Below, piece by piece: positions 9,210-17,107 of a DNA stretch of 64,000 nt. The stretch is from Vibrio methylphosphonaticus (GTDB lineage: Bacteria > Pseudomonadota > Gammaproteobacteria > Enterobacterales > Vibrionaceae). The position numbers were made by a program, and so were the translations under genes. The stretch covers positions 1-64,000 of the forward strand of contig NZ_JAMKMS010000003.1 in the NCBI RefSeq assembly GCF_023634655.1, given 5' to 3'. Numbering within the stretch: position 1 is the stretch's first letter; every line of letters begins with the position of its first letter. The notes below the pieces were generated by a model. That model ran no database searches and was not told where the DNA came from. It saw only the letters and a program-made list of their open reading frames with translations.

Positions 9210-9479
9210 ATGAAGAAATTGATTATTTTAATGCTATTTCTGCCCTCTTTATCTATTGCCGAAACCTTAGAAGTCAGAACGGTTCATGCCAGCCTAGATA
9301 GTTGGTTTAGCAACGACCACTATAGGTTCTGCAAATATAAAAATGCTGATGTGATTTTTTATGTTGTTCATAAACACAATATTGAATGTGAAGCCGAGGC
9401 TACTGGTGATATTCAGCCACCAAAAAAAGTTAAAAAACCGTCCCTAAAGGTTCCAAGAACTTGGAAGCAGGTCCAATAG
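9210..9479 (+). CDS. Very small exported protein, function unknown
   Basis: About 89 aa from the ATG at 9210, chosen because MKKLIILMLFLPSLSIA is a clean signal peptide. An in-frame ATG at 9195 would add five non-signal residues. The mature protein is about 72 aa with two Cys (RFCKYK and NIECEAE) that could form a disulfide, and a basic, Lys/Pro-rich tail (PPKKVKKPSLKVPR). No family recognised. It lies 43 bp upstream of the phospholipase D-like gene and may be co-transcribed with it. Confidence 0.55.
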   Translation: MKKLIILMLFLPSLSIAETLEVRTVHASLDSWFSNDHYRFCKYKNADVIFYVVHKHNIECEAEATGDIQPPKKVKKPSLKVPRTWKQVQ

Positions 9480-9522
9480 ATCGTCACTCGTTGAATGGAT
9501 TCGACCTAAAAGGTACTAAATC

Positions 9523-10986
9523 ATGACATTAATGAGAAACGTTCATCCTTATTTTCCACTTTTAATTCTTATTATCCTGTCTTTGTCTGGCTGTGCATTA
9601 CCACAACAACAAGTCAGCCAAGAATTTGAACACAATTGGGACTACGAAACGGTAAGAAGCGACGTCGCCTTAATTAAAACTGCACCAGAAGCGATAGCTC
9701 GACGTGTGGATCTTGTACGTTCTGCGACTAAATCTATTGATATTGAGTACTTTTCCTGGGACAAAGACACCACAGGACTCATGCTTCTAAACGAGCTGAT
9801 TATTGCTGCGGAACGAGGGGTAAAAGTACGCATTATTTTAGATGACTTACTTGTCTTTAACGATAAATGGTTAGCGTCCGCTGCAAGTCATCATAACTTA
9901 TCGATTAAGTTATTTAATCCATTCAATGCACGCAAATCCGGATGGTTGTCACGCGCTTTCGACTTTAAAAAAAATCAATCAAGCCTAGACCACCGGCTAC
10001 ACGAAAAATACATCAATATTGATGGCCAAACATTAGTTTTAGGTGGCCGCAATATTGGCGACGCCTACTTTAGTTACAAGAAGAAAAACAATTTCTTTGA
10101 TCTAGACGTATTGGTACGTGGCGATGTAATCTCTAGCTTTGAAGCCAATTTTGAAGAACATTGGAATGGTCCTTACACAAGCGATCTTACCCACCTGATT
10201 ACCGTGAAAGAAAATCAGCCTGGCGATACCTTTCGCTATTTGTTGACGAAGAATCACAAGAAAAACCCAGACATCGTCAACGATATCGAGCATCAAATAG
10301 CGTCTTTAAATAAGCCCGAATACGTTCCAGCAAAAGTCACCGCTATATTTGACTCAGCGAAAAAGATCGAAGATGCAAAACCCTACTTTCGGTACCGTGT
10401 AGAACACTTTATCTATCGTTATCCCAGTGAAAAAAAAGACCTGTTTATATCGACGCCCTATATGTTGCCTAATGAAGACGGCTTCAAAGTCGTGAACGAT
10501 TTCATAACGAGTGGGGCAAAGGTAACGTTAGCGACGAATTCGCTAGCATCTAATGATTCAGGTTTTGTACCCGCATACTACGCAACACATCGTCATGAAC
10601 TGCTAGATAAAGGTCTCGACATCTATGAATATGATACTCATGCTCTTCATCTAAAAAATACGAATACTAGACAAGGCCATTACCATAACAAAGCCTTTAT
10701 TCTCGATCATAGGTTAAGCTATATCGGGTCATCCAACTTCGATCCTCGTTCAGACTTCTTAAATCTAGAACTGGGGTTATTAATTGAGAGTGAAGAATTT
10801 GCGATACAACTTAAAGATTACATTATTGGTGACAGATCGTTGTTCTGGAAAGTCAACAAGAACAATAACGGTAAGCTAGAGTGGCAAAGGGGCGAACAGA
10901 AAAAAACCAAAGACCCCAACTACAGTATTATTAATAAAGCCTCAGACAAACTCTTTAAAGCCATGGATATCGAGAGTGAATTGTAA
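9523..10986 (+). CDS. Phospholipase D-superfamily lipoprotein, cardiolipin synthase C-like
   Basis: 487 aa, with lipobox LSGC (Cys24). Two HKD motifs are complete: His160-x-Lys162 with Asp167 (LHEKYINIDGQTLVLGGRN) and His388-x-Lys390 with Asp395 (YHNKAFILDHRLSYIGSSNFD). Overall order and the GGRNIGD and SNFDPRS segments match ClsC/YmdC-type phosphatidyltransferases. In that family the enzyme makes cardiolipin from phosphatidylglycerol and phosphatidylethanolamine. A periplasm-facing, membrane-anchored location is predicted. The start has AAAGG upstream. It is convergent with the displaced guaC terminator and with the Tn7-like element. Confidence 0.85.
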   Translation: MTLMRNVHPYFPLLILIILSLSGCALPQQQVSQEFEHNWDYETVRSDVALIKTAPEAIARRVDLVRSATKSIDIEYFSWDKDTTGLMLLNELIIAAERGVKVRIILDDLLVFNDKWLASAASHHNLSIKLFNPFNARKSGWLSRAFDFKKNQSSLDHRLHEKYINIDGQTLVLGGRNIGDAYFSYKKKNNFFDLDVLVRGDVISSFEANFEEHWNGPYTSDLTHLITVKENQPGDTFRYLLTKNHKKNPDIVNDIEHQIASLNKPEYVPAKVTAIFDSAKKIEDAKPYFRYRVEHFIYRYPSEKKDLFISTPYMLPNEDGFKVVNDFITSGAKVTLATNSLASNDSGFVPAYYATHRHELLDKGLDIYEYDTHALHLKNTNTRQGHYHNKAFILDHRLSYIGSSNFDPRSDFLNLELGLLIESEEFAIQLKDYIIGDRSLFWKVNKNNNGKLEWQRGEQKKTKDPNYSIINKASDKLFKAMDIESEL

Positions 10987-11019
10987 TTAAGCTACTCTTT
11001 AGGTTGTATTGGGCTGTTA

Positions 11020-11066
11020 ACTGTATTTATGCATTGTCGCTATTTAAGTTAAACCATAAATACAGT
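11020..11066. repeat. Inverted repeat, 12-bp perfect arms
   Basis: ACTGTATTTATG (11020-11031) and CATAAATACAGT (11055-11066) are perfect complements separated by 23 bp, between the phospholipase D-like gene and the transposon end. It could be the 3' structure of that mRNA; no U-run follows. Confidence 0.7.
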
Positions 11067-11123
11067 CGCGGTGGCCACTTGTGAAGTAACCCCATAAAAT
11101 TGGGCATTACTATTAAGCCGCGT

Positions 11124-11152
11124 TAAAAAAAGAGCCGCTAAAAAGCGGCCCT
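11124..11152 (-). terminator. Rho-independent terminator, probably the native terminator of guaC
   Basis: Stem GCCGCT (11134-11139), AAAA loop, AGCGGC (11144-11149), with an A-run at 11125-11131 that is a U-run on the minus strand. Reading from guaC on the minus strand and removing the 11167-35048 element with one AATTT copy, this hairpin would lie about 50 bp after the guaC stop codon, the usual place for its terminator. It now stands just outside the far end of the element. Confidence 0.8.
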
Positions 11153-11161
11153 TATTCAACA

Positions 11162-11166
11162 AATTT
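11162..11166. repeat. Target-site duplication AATTT, left copy
   Basis: AATTT directly precedes the TGTTGAAACA terminus at 11167. The same five bases directly follow the opposite terminus at 35049-35053. A 5-bp duplication is the hallmark of Tn7-family insertion. Confidence 0.92.
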
Positions 11167-11271
11167 TGTTGAAACAACCATAAATTGATATCTACGATTT
11201 CTTTGACTTCAATAGCTTACTAGAAAAGCAACCATATGTTGATATTGATTAAAACAACCATAAGTTGATAT
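11167..11271. repeat. Left transposon end with three TnsB-type binding sites
   Basis: Terminal inverted repeat at 11167-11191. Three copies of a 17-bp motif in the same orientation: CAACCATAAATTGATAT (11175-11191), CAACCATATGTTGATAT (11229-11245) and CAACCATAAGTTGATAT (11255-11271). The spacing is 54 bp then 26 bp. Repeated, spaced sites are known in the left end of Tn7, and this matches that design. Confidence 0.88.
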
Positions 11272-11319
11272 TTTTGTGAATTGATGAAATGTGCATTCCG
11301 CTATCGGTAAGAAAGTTAC

Positions 11320-12444
11320 TTACACTATCCTATCGACCAGCTTTGATAACCCTTCGACATAGTAATAATCGCCGTAAATCAAAGAGCAATTAATGCCTAG
11401 CCCTTGGGGGCAATTAAACGCGCCACCCGTCAATAACCCTTGTTCGTTTGGATTGTCGAAGGTTGCGTAGCGTTCGCTCAGGCTCTTCAACATCTGAGTG
11501 GCAACTTCCGTGTAATGCGCTTTTAGCTCCTCGTCATCGACTAATTCAGAAAGCAGCAGCATACCGCTTGCGGCGCAGGCCGCGGCTGACGTATCTCTAG
11601 GCGTATTGGAGTCTCTTGGCGCTCTGAAATCCCAATGTGGAAAATAATCTTCGGGTAATTGGCTGATAAAAAAATCGGCGGTTTTTATCGCAGCTTCTAA
11701 ATAACGAGGCTCTCGAGTGTGGTCGAAGCTCATGGCAAAGCCGTGGATTGCCCAAGAAGCGCCGCGACTCCAAGCTGAATCTTCGTTGTATCCTTGCCCG
11801 CCATAGTATTGTTTAACATCACCAGACATAAAATCGAACTCAACCATATGCCTAACTGAGCCGTCCTCACGGATAAACTCTTTAAGCACCGTATCAGCAT
11901 GTGCTTTTGCCATTAAGGTAAAGCGTGGTGCGTCAATTTGGTCTGCTGCCCAATACAGCAATGGGAGGTTCATCATGCTATCAATGATGCTTAGGCCTCT
12001 CGGATCGGCTGCAGAAACATCATTCTTGTTCCACGCAGTCAAAAATCGACCATTGATATTAAAACGACTCGCCAAGTGGCTGGCCGCTCTTAAGGCGCGG
12101 GTTCTAGAGGCTTCATTACCATGCAGTTGATAATGCTTTACTGACGTAAGCTGCCACATAAAGCCGACATCGTGGTGAATGTTGACATACTCATCAAGCG
12201 GACCGTCCATGATGTTTTCACGTTCAATGGCCATGTCCATGTAACGTTGTTCATCTTCTCTTTCATACAATAACCAAAGTAGACCGGGCCAAAACCCAAC
12301 CACCCAAGCCCATGGCTTATGCGTGTCTTCATACACACCATTTTTGCTCATCGATGGAAACTTCACGTCCATTTCTTGACTGGTGACTTGTACTTTTTCA
12401 TGGATTTTAGCCCATGTAGCATTTACCCAAGCATTCTTATTCAT
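11320..12444 (-). CDS. Unsaturated glucuronyl hydrolase, GH88 family
   Basis: 374 aa from the ATG at 12444, chosen because GGAAAGGG lies just upstream; a longer frame starts at 12480. There is no signal peptide, so the enzyme is cytoplasmic. The alpha/alpha-barrel family pattern is clear: WVVGFWPGLLWLLYE, HHDVGFMW (Asp equivalent to the first conserved acid), IIDSMMNLPLLYWA (second, catalytic Asp), SAWSRGASWAIHGFA, DTSAAACAASGMLLL. GH88 enzymes hydrate the 4,5-double bond of a terminal unsaturated uronic acid and so release it from the neighbouring sugar. With rhamnose genes around it, the likely substrate is an unsaturated uronyl-rhamnose disaccharide (from ulvan or rhamnogalacturonan). GH105 is a related alternative assignment. 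Confidence 0.88.
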   Translation of the reverse strand: MNKNAWVNATWAKIHEKVQVTSQEMDVKFPSMSKNGVYEDTHKPWAWVVGFWPGLLWLLYEREDEQRYMDMAIERENIMDGPLDEYVNIHHDVGFMWQLTSVKHYQLHGNEASRTRALRAASHLASRFNINGRFLTAWNKNDVSAADPRGLSIIDSMMNLPLLYWAADQIDAPRFTLMAKAHADTVLKEFIREDGSVRHMVEFDFMSGDVKQYYGGQGYNEDSAWSRGASWAIHGFAMSFDHTREPRYLEAAIKTADFFISQLPEDYFPHWDFRAPRDSNTPRDTSAAACAASGMLLLSELVDDEELKAHYTEVATQMLKSLSERYATFDNPNEQGLLTGGAFNCPQGLGINCSLIYGDYYYVEGLSKLVDRIV

Positions 12445-12531
12445 AGTGATACCCTTTCCAGTAAATTGTATTAAAAGCACACGCCCACTTTGATAGGCAT
12501 ATGCTAGTATTCGTTATAGAAAGTTGTTGAT

Positions 12532-13282
12532 TTACTGCCTAATGAGGCTGGAATAGATGGTCCCAATCGCTGCTAGGCTGCATAACGCTAGTGATAGAGC
12601 GCGGACGGCTTTCTCGGGGATTCGTTCAACAATTAGCAACGCCACTCGGTAGCCCAAATAGCTCGCGGGCAAAAGCGGAAGAGCCAAGTAAAAATGTCTC
12701 ATACTCATATAGCCGACCGGAATTAGTACCAATATAGAGAGCACTGAACTGACCACCAAAAACGCGGCTAAATTAGCTCGGACTAGTCTTGCTTGCTTGT
12801 GCTGCCAAAGAAGCGCCAATGGCGGCCCACCAATCCCTGAACTGGTGCCTAAAAACCCAGACAAACCCTGCAAACACCAACCGTTTAGGTGTTTCTTCCA
12901 GTTTGAAAGGCAGTAAACTCACAACGACAGCCAACAGAACGACAATGCCGATAAACAGGGAAAACTTGGTAAGAACCATAAAATACAATAGTGCAGCACC
13001 CGACATTACGCCCGGCAGCAGTCCAATAAACGCACTCCTTAATTCACTAAGCACAATGAATCTTCGATATTTAATCGCATTGATTGAAGCCAAGCACATT
13101 CCCACGATGATCATTGGGCCAGGAATGAACTCAGGAGCAAGAATGATCAATACAGGAGAAACGACGATCGCCATGCCAAACCCAGTTGTGGTCTGTATGA
13201 ACGCGCCAATAAAAACGAGAACTGTGGCAATAAGTACGGTTGGTTCCATAGCCGGCATCTTTACAAAGTGAGTGAAACGCAT
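12532..13282 (-). pseudogene. TSUP (TauE/SafE) family permease with a frameshift
   Basis: Two overlapping frames together make one TSUP protein of about 250 aa. The first (from 13282) reads VLVFIGAFIQTTTGFGMAIVVSPVL and continues to RLVFAGF. The second (to 12532) continues SGFLGTSSGIGGPPLALLW to SLIRQ. The GxGGGP-like motif SSGIGGPPLA is the conserved second half of the family. The break is at the GGG run (plus-strand CCC 12866-12868), where one extra G explains it; removing it gives FAGLSGFLGTSSG. TSUP proteins move sulfite, sulfonates and other small anions. In this setting it could deal with sulfate-derived anions from sulfated rhamnose (ulvan), but that is speculative. A sequencing error cannot be excluded. 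Confidence 0.85.
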
Positions 13283-13352
13283 GTCACTGCGTGTTAGTCA
13301 TTTAATCAAACTAAGAGAGTGTAGCCGCAGCAAAATTACGTGCTAATACAAT

Positions 13353-13383
13353 AACACAAATGAAACAAGGGTTCATTTGTGTT
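13353..13383. terminator. Hairpin between the IclR gene and the TSUP gene
   Basis: Perfect 12-bp stem AACACAAATGAA/TTCATTTGTGTT around a 7-nt loop. It lies about 65 bp behind the IclR stop codon on the minus strand and probably ends the kduI-dctPQM-iclR unit, leaving TSUP and GH88 on their own promoter or on read-through. Confidence 0.6.
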
Positions 13384-13446
13384 ATTTGAGGTTGAACTTT
13401 TTGAGAGTGGCGCGAGTGATACAAACCATTAGAGAAGGCTTTCGCC

Positions 13447-14214
13447 CTAAGGGGTAAGTTTTTTTGAAATATCCTGACACAACGCCAGTAATAGGTTTTT
13501 GGTGGTCTCAATGCTATCAACGGCGTGATGGACCGCATCCGAATCTAATGTGACGTATGGCACTGTCAGTACAGCCAAAAACTGCTTTCCTGAAAAAATC
13601 GGTACACTGATATTGGTAATGCCTGAAATCTGCGGACTGGCACCAATATAATAACCCTGCTTATGGGTGGGCGTGATCAATCGGTCTGCTTGTTGAATTT
13701 CGCTTTTGGTCGCCCCACTTTGCTGCAAAATAGCTGTCTTTGCTTTGGGGTCGCAAAAACTCAGTAAAACAATACCTGACCCCGATGAACATACATCCAG
13801 TTTAGCCCCAATCTTTAGGCTAAAGCCCATTTTATATGGGCTTTCTTCACGGCCAATCACGACAAGATCTTGACTGTCATACCACGAGATATGGCAAGAC
13901 TGATTGACCTTTTCGCTCAATGCCTTCATTAACGGTTTAGCGATACTGAGTAACTGTGCTTGAGGAGGGTACTGATTGGCCACGGTAAACATCTGCATAG
14001 AGAACAAATATTTACCGCTATCTTCATCAAAAGCGACGTAGCCACGGCGGGACAAAACAGACAGCACTCGGAAAATTTCACCTACGCTGCGCCCCATCAA
14101 CTCTGCAATCTGCTTTTTTGACATGGGCTCTGCAGTGCTGGCAAGCAGCTCTAAGATATCTAACCCTTTCTCAAGGGCAGGCGCGTTATACTCCTGTCTA
14201 GCTGCTTTTTCCAA
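13447..14214 (-). CDS. IclR-family transcriptional regulator
   Basis: 255 aa. Winged helix at the N-terminus (ALEKGLDILELLASTAEPMSKKQIAELMGRSVGEIFRVLSVLSRRGYV, residues 14-62) followed by an IclR effector domain (ISWYDSQDLVVIGREES, GSGIVLLSF, ISVPIFSGKQFLAVLTVPY). It follows dctM by 11 bp on the minus strand, the last gene of the kduI-TRAP operon, so it is the likely local regulator. IclR-family KdgR proteins sense 2-keto-3-deoxygluconate in pectin catabolism; a similar ligand is plausible here but is inference. Confidence 0.9.
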   Translation of the reverse strand: MEKAARQEYNAPALEKGLDILELLASTAEPMSKKQIAELMGRSVGEIFRVLSVLSRRGYVAFDEDSGKYLFSMQMFTVANQYPPQAQLLSIAKPLMKALSEKVNQSCHISWYDSQDLVVIGREESPYKMGFSLKIGAKLDVCSSGSGIVLLSFCDPKAKTAILQQSGATKSEIQQADRLITPTHKQGYYIGASPQISGITNISVPIFSGKQFLAVLTVPYVTLDSDAVHHAVDSIETTKNLLLALCQDISKKLTP

Positions 14215-14225
14215 GTACTCTCTCC

Positions 14226-15533
14226 TTAGTTAACTAACCCCATCATTCGGGGAATCGTCATCGAAATGGCTGGGATATAGGTAACTGCCATTAGCACCAA
14301 AAATATCACCGCAAAGAATGGTAGCAGCGTTCTGATCACATGGTCAATTTTGATGTCACTGATTTTGCACCCTGTAAAGAGAATCGGGCCGACAGGCGGT
14401 GTAATGGTCCCGAGGGATAAGTTAAACACCAATAGAATACCAAACTGCACGGGGTCCATACCTAAATTCATACATATAGGTAAAAAGATTGGGGTAAATA
14501 TGAGTACCGCAGGCGTTGGGTCCATAAAGGTACCCACAAACAATAGAACAATATTAATGATCAATAGAATGACCAATGGGTTATCTGTCAATGCCAACAA
14601 TGTATCTGCAATCATTCCAGGGATTTGGGTAAATGCCATCACCCAAGACATTATCGACGATGCTGCAATCATAAAGATCACAATCGCAGTTAACTTTGCA
14701 GTGGATAATAGAATCTCAGGTAACTGCTTCGTTTTTAATGCTTTATAAATAAAGCCGAGAACCAACGAGTAGACAACAGCGATCGCTGAAGCCTCAGTAG
14801 GTGTAAAAACACCCGCTAATATGCCGCCGATTACAACCACAACCAATGAGAGACTAGGAATGGCATCTACGAACAATTTCACCCGCTCAGAAATGCTTAA
14901 GACATGACGCGAAGTATAGCCACGTCGGTACGCCATAATGCCGGCAACCAACATAACGCCGCCACCCCAAAGCAAACCCGGTAGATAGCCGCCCATAAAC
15001 AAGGCAGAAATTGAGACCGAACCTGCAACAGTTGCGTAAACAATCAAGGTATTACTCGGTGGAATAAGCATGCCCGTTGGGGCAGACGCTATATTAACTG
15101 CGGTTCTGAACGCCTTGTCATAACCTTCCTTTTCTTGGATTGGGTTCATGATCCCACCAATAGCGGCCGCAGAGGCAACACCGGAGCCACTGATAGAGCC
15201 AAACAACATGTTAGACACCACATTGGTTTGAGCCAAAGCACCAGGGAAATACCCTGTTACGATCTTAGAACAGTTGATTAATCTGATCGCAATACCGCCA
15301 TTATTCATTATGTTACCCGCCAATATGAAAAACGGAATGGCAAGTAACGCAAAACTGTCTAGGCCGGTGAACATTCGCTGAGCAGCAGTGGTTGTTGCTC
15401 CGGCTAAAGGTAATATGCTGATCATTGCCGCAAATGAAGGTAAACCAATACTGATTCCAATAGGCGCACCTAAAATCAAAAGAAAAACGGCTCCGCCGAA
15501 CATTATTAAGGCGGCAAGCGTTGCTGCGTCCAT
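14226..15533 (-). CDS. TRAP transporter large permease (DctM)
   Basis: 435 aa with about 12 hydrophobic segments. Family signatures include the start LAALIMFGGAVFLLILGAPIGISIGLPS, the GSISGSGVASAAAIGGIMNP motif and the LFNLSLGTITPPVGPILFTGC motif near the C-terminus. DctM-type subunits form the Na+-coupled elevator transport domain. It follows the small subunit gene by 6 bp and precedes iclR by 11 bp. Together with DctP and DctQ it should import an acidic sugar, here probably an unsaturated uronyl oligosaccharide or uronate. Confidence 0.93.
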   Translation of the reverse strand: MDAATLAALIMFGGAVFLLILGAPIGISIGLPSFAAMISILPLAGATTTAAQRMFTGLDSFALLAIPFFILAGNIMNNGGIAIRLINCSKIVTGYFPGALAQTNVVSNMLFGSISGSGVASAAAIGGIMNPIQEKEGYDKAFRTAVNIASAPTGMLIPPSNTLIVYATVAGSVSISALFMGGYLPGLLWGGGVMLVAGIMAYRRGYTSRHVLSISERVKLFVDAIPSLSLVVVVIGGILAGVFTPTEASAIAVVYSLVLGFIYKALKTKQLPEILLSTAKLTAIVIFMIAASSIMSWVMAFTQIPGMIADTLLALTDNPLVILLIINIVLLFVGTFMDPTPAVLIFTPIFLPICMNLGMDPVQFGILLVFNLSLGTITPPVGPILFTGCKISDIKIDHVIRTLLPFFAVIFLVLMAVTYIPAISMTIPRMMGLVN

Positions 15534-15539
15534 ATACGG

Positions 15540-16067
15540 TTATCCTCTTACGCTTAATTGCTGATATTGATGGATGAGTTTTACCTGGTTAATTGCGAAG
15601 TAAATCAGAATAAGGGCTCCTGCAATGGGAAGTGCTGCGTAGATGACACCCATAGGAATTTCTAATGCTGAATCCATCTGCCACATCTGCCTAACAGAGG
15701 CTTTGTAACCGCCCTGCCACATGACAATAAAAGCAAATACCGCAATTCCCCATTCTGTGACGATATCCACCAACACACCAACCCTTGGAGAGAATTTGTC
15801 GCGCACATACGTAATCGCCATGTGCTCTCTTAAACCAAACACATAAGCACTACCGATGAGGACAAGCCACACAAACATATAGCGTGATAACACTTCACTC
15901 ACAGCACTTGGGCTGTCAAAAACATAGCGGGTGACCACTTGATAGGTCACTAAAACGGTGAGCAGCGCCATTATAGCGATGCAGGCCCGTTCCACGATCC
16001 AGTCTATGACTGCTTTAAATTTCTCTGTCCAGACTAACAATTTATTCACTAGACTCGTTCCTTGCAC
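15540..16067 (-). CDS. TRAP transporter small permease (DctQ)
   Basis: 175 aa with four predicted membrane segments and the family signatures VVTRYVFDSPSAVSEVLSRYMFVWLVLIGSAYVF and EIPMGVIYAALPIAGALILIYF. It is the scaffold partner of DctM in the membrane. A strong hairpin (16071-16098) separates it from the binding-protein gene, a common way to give more binding protein than permease. Confidence 0.92.
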   Translation of the reverse strand: MQGTSLVNKLLVWTEKFKAVIDWIVERACIAIMALLTVLVTYQVVTRYVFDSPSAVSEVLSRYMFVWLVLIGSAYVFGLREHMAITYVRDKFSPRVGVLVDIVTEWGIAVFAFIVMWQGGYKASVRQMWQMDSALEIPMGVIYAALPIAGALILIYFAINQVKLIHQYQQLSVRG

Positions 16068-16070
16068 AGA

Positions 16071-16098
16071 AAGAAGCTAGGCACCCGCCTAGCTTCTT
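16071..16098 (-). promoter_or_regulatory. Intercistronic hairpin between dctP and dctQ
   Basis: Perfect 12-bp stem AAGAAGCTAGGC/GCCTAGCTTCTT around an ACCC loop, just behind the dctP stop codon on the minus strand. No long U-run. It probably stabilises the upstream dctP message or partly attenuates transcription, so that binding protein exceeds permease. Confidence 0.75.
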
Positions 16099-16104
16099 AC
16101 ATTG

Positions 16105-17088
16105 TTAGCTCAAATCGCTGATCGCTTTAGCCAGCTCTTTTTGCGCATCAGTTTTAATCAACTTTTGTTGCAAAGGCATACAGCTATCCTGGAACTGCTT
16201 CACGTCAACGTCCATGAAAGTAGCGCCGTTTTTCTCAGCCAATGCACGTGCTTCACCAATTTTAGCGTTCCACTTTGCAAATTCGTCGCGGGTTGACTCT
16301 TTAGCCAGTTTGCGAAGCGTTGCTTGGTCCGCGCTAGGTAGGGAATTGATGAAGTCATCACTGATTACAACCAAATCAGGAACCATCAGGTGAGATGTTT
16401 TACTGAAGTAAGGGGCCACTTCATAGTGTTTCATATCCGCATAAGTGATCTCGTTATTTTCTCCGCCATCAAGTACGCCTTGTTGGACTGCGGTATAAAC
16501 TTCGCCCTGACTCATTGGCACACCCGTTCCGCCCATACACGTCAGCATCTCGACCATTGTATTAGACTGCATTACCCGGATTTTCTGGCCTTTCATATCG
16601 GCTACGGATTCGACATTTTTGCCCTTTGTATACACGTTGCGTGACCCTGCTGTGTATGCCGTTAGTACTTCAAATCCAAATTTCTTGGTTGATGCAAAAA
16701 GGTCATCGAGCTCGCCTGACGTGAACACTTTTTCTTGGTGCTCAATTCCGGTGTAGGCAAACGGCATCCCAATTGCAGTAAAGGTGTTGTCGTAGTTTTC
16801 AACTAATGGGTTAGCGACAACGGCCATCTGAACTGCGCCGGCTTGTACAAGCTCTAGCGAAGCTCGTTGGTCACCGAGTAAAGCATTAGGATAAATAGTC
16901 ACTTTATAGCGACCATCGGTTGCCGACTCCAGTTGCTTACCAAATTCTTCCAAAGCCAAATATTGTGGGTGTTGGTCCGATTGGTTAAATGCCGCTTTAA
17001 TTTCTGTAGCGGCAAAGGTCATAGAAGAGACTGTGAGTGCTGCTCCAGCGACCGTCGTGAATAGTACGTTTTGTAGAGTTTTGTTCAT
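16105..17088 (-). CDS. TRAP transporter substrate-binding protein (DctP)
   Basis: 327 aa. Signal peptide with cleavage near TFA-ATEIK. DctP family features: LGDQRASLELVQAGAVQMAVV, VADMKGQKIRVMQSNTMVEM (containing the conserved Arg that grips the substrate carboxylate), GVPMSQGEVYTAVQQGVLDGGENN. This periplasmic subunit captures a carboxylate-bearing ligand. Its operon with kduI and its proximity to GH88 suggest a uronate or unsaturated uronyl-rhamnose disaccharide. Confidence 0.93.
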   Translation of the reverse strand: MNKTLQNVLFTTVAGAALTVSSMTFAATEIKAAFNQSDQHPQYLALEEFGKQLESATDGRYKVTIYPNALLGDQRASLELVQAGAVQMAVVANPLVENYDNTFTAIGMPFAYTGIEHQEKVFTSGELDDLFASTKKFGFEVLTAYTAGSRNVYTKGKNVESVADMKGQKIRVMQSNTMVEMLTCMGGTGVPMSQGEVYTAVQQGVLDGGENNEITYADMKHYEVAPYFSKTSHLMVPDLVVISDDFINSLPSADQATLRKLAKESTRDEFAKWNAKIGEARALAEKNGATFMDVDVKQFQDSCMPLQQKLIKTDAQKELAKAISDLS

Positions 17089-17107
17089 GTTATGTTCCTA
17101 TTATTGT

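Noticed and set aside
11191..11320. Possible CRISPR repeat or guide remnant inside the left transposon end
   Set aside because: The repeats here are TnsB-type sites with irregular spacing. No 28-bp palindromic repeat with 32-bp spacers of I-F type was found anywhere in the element.
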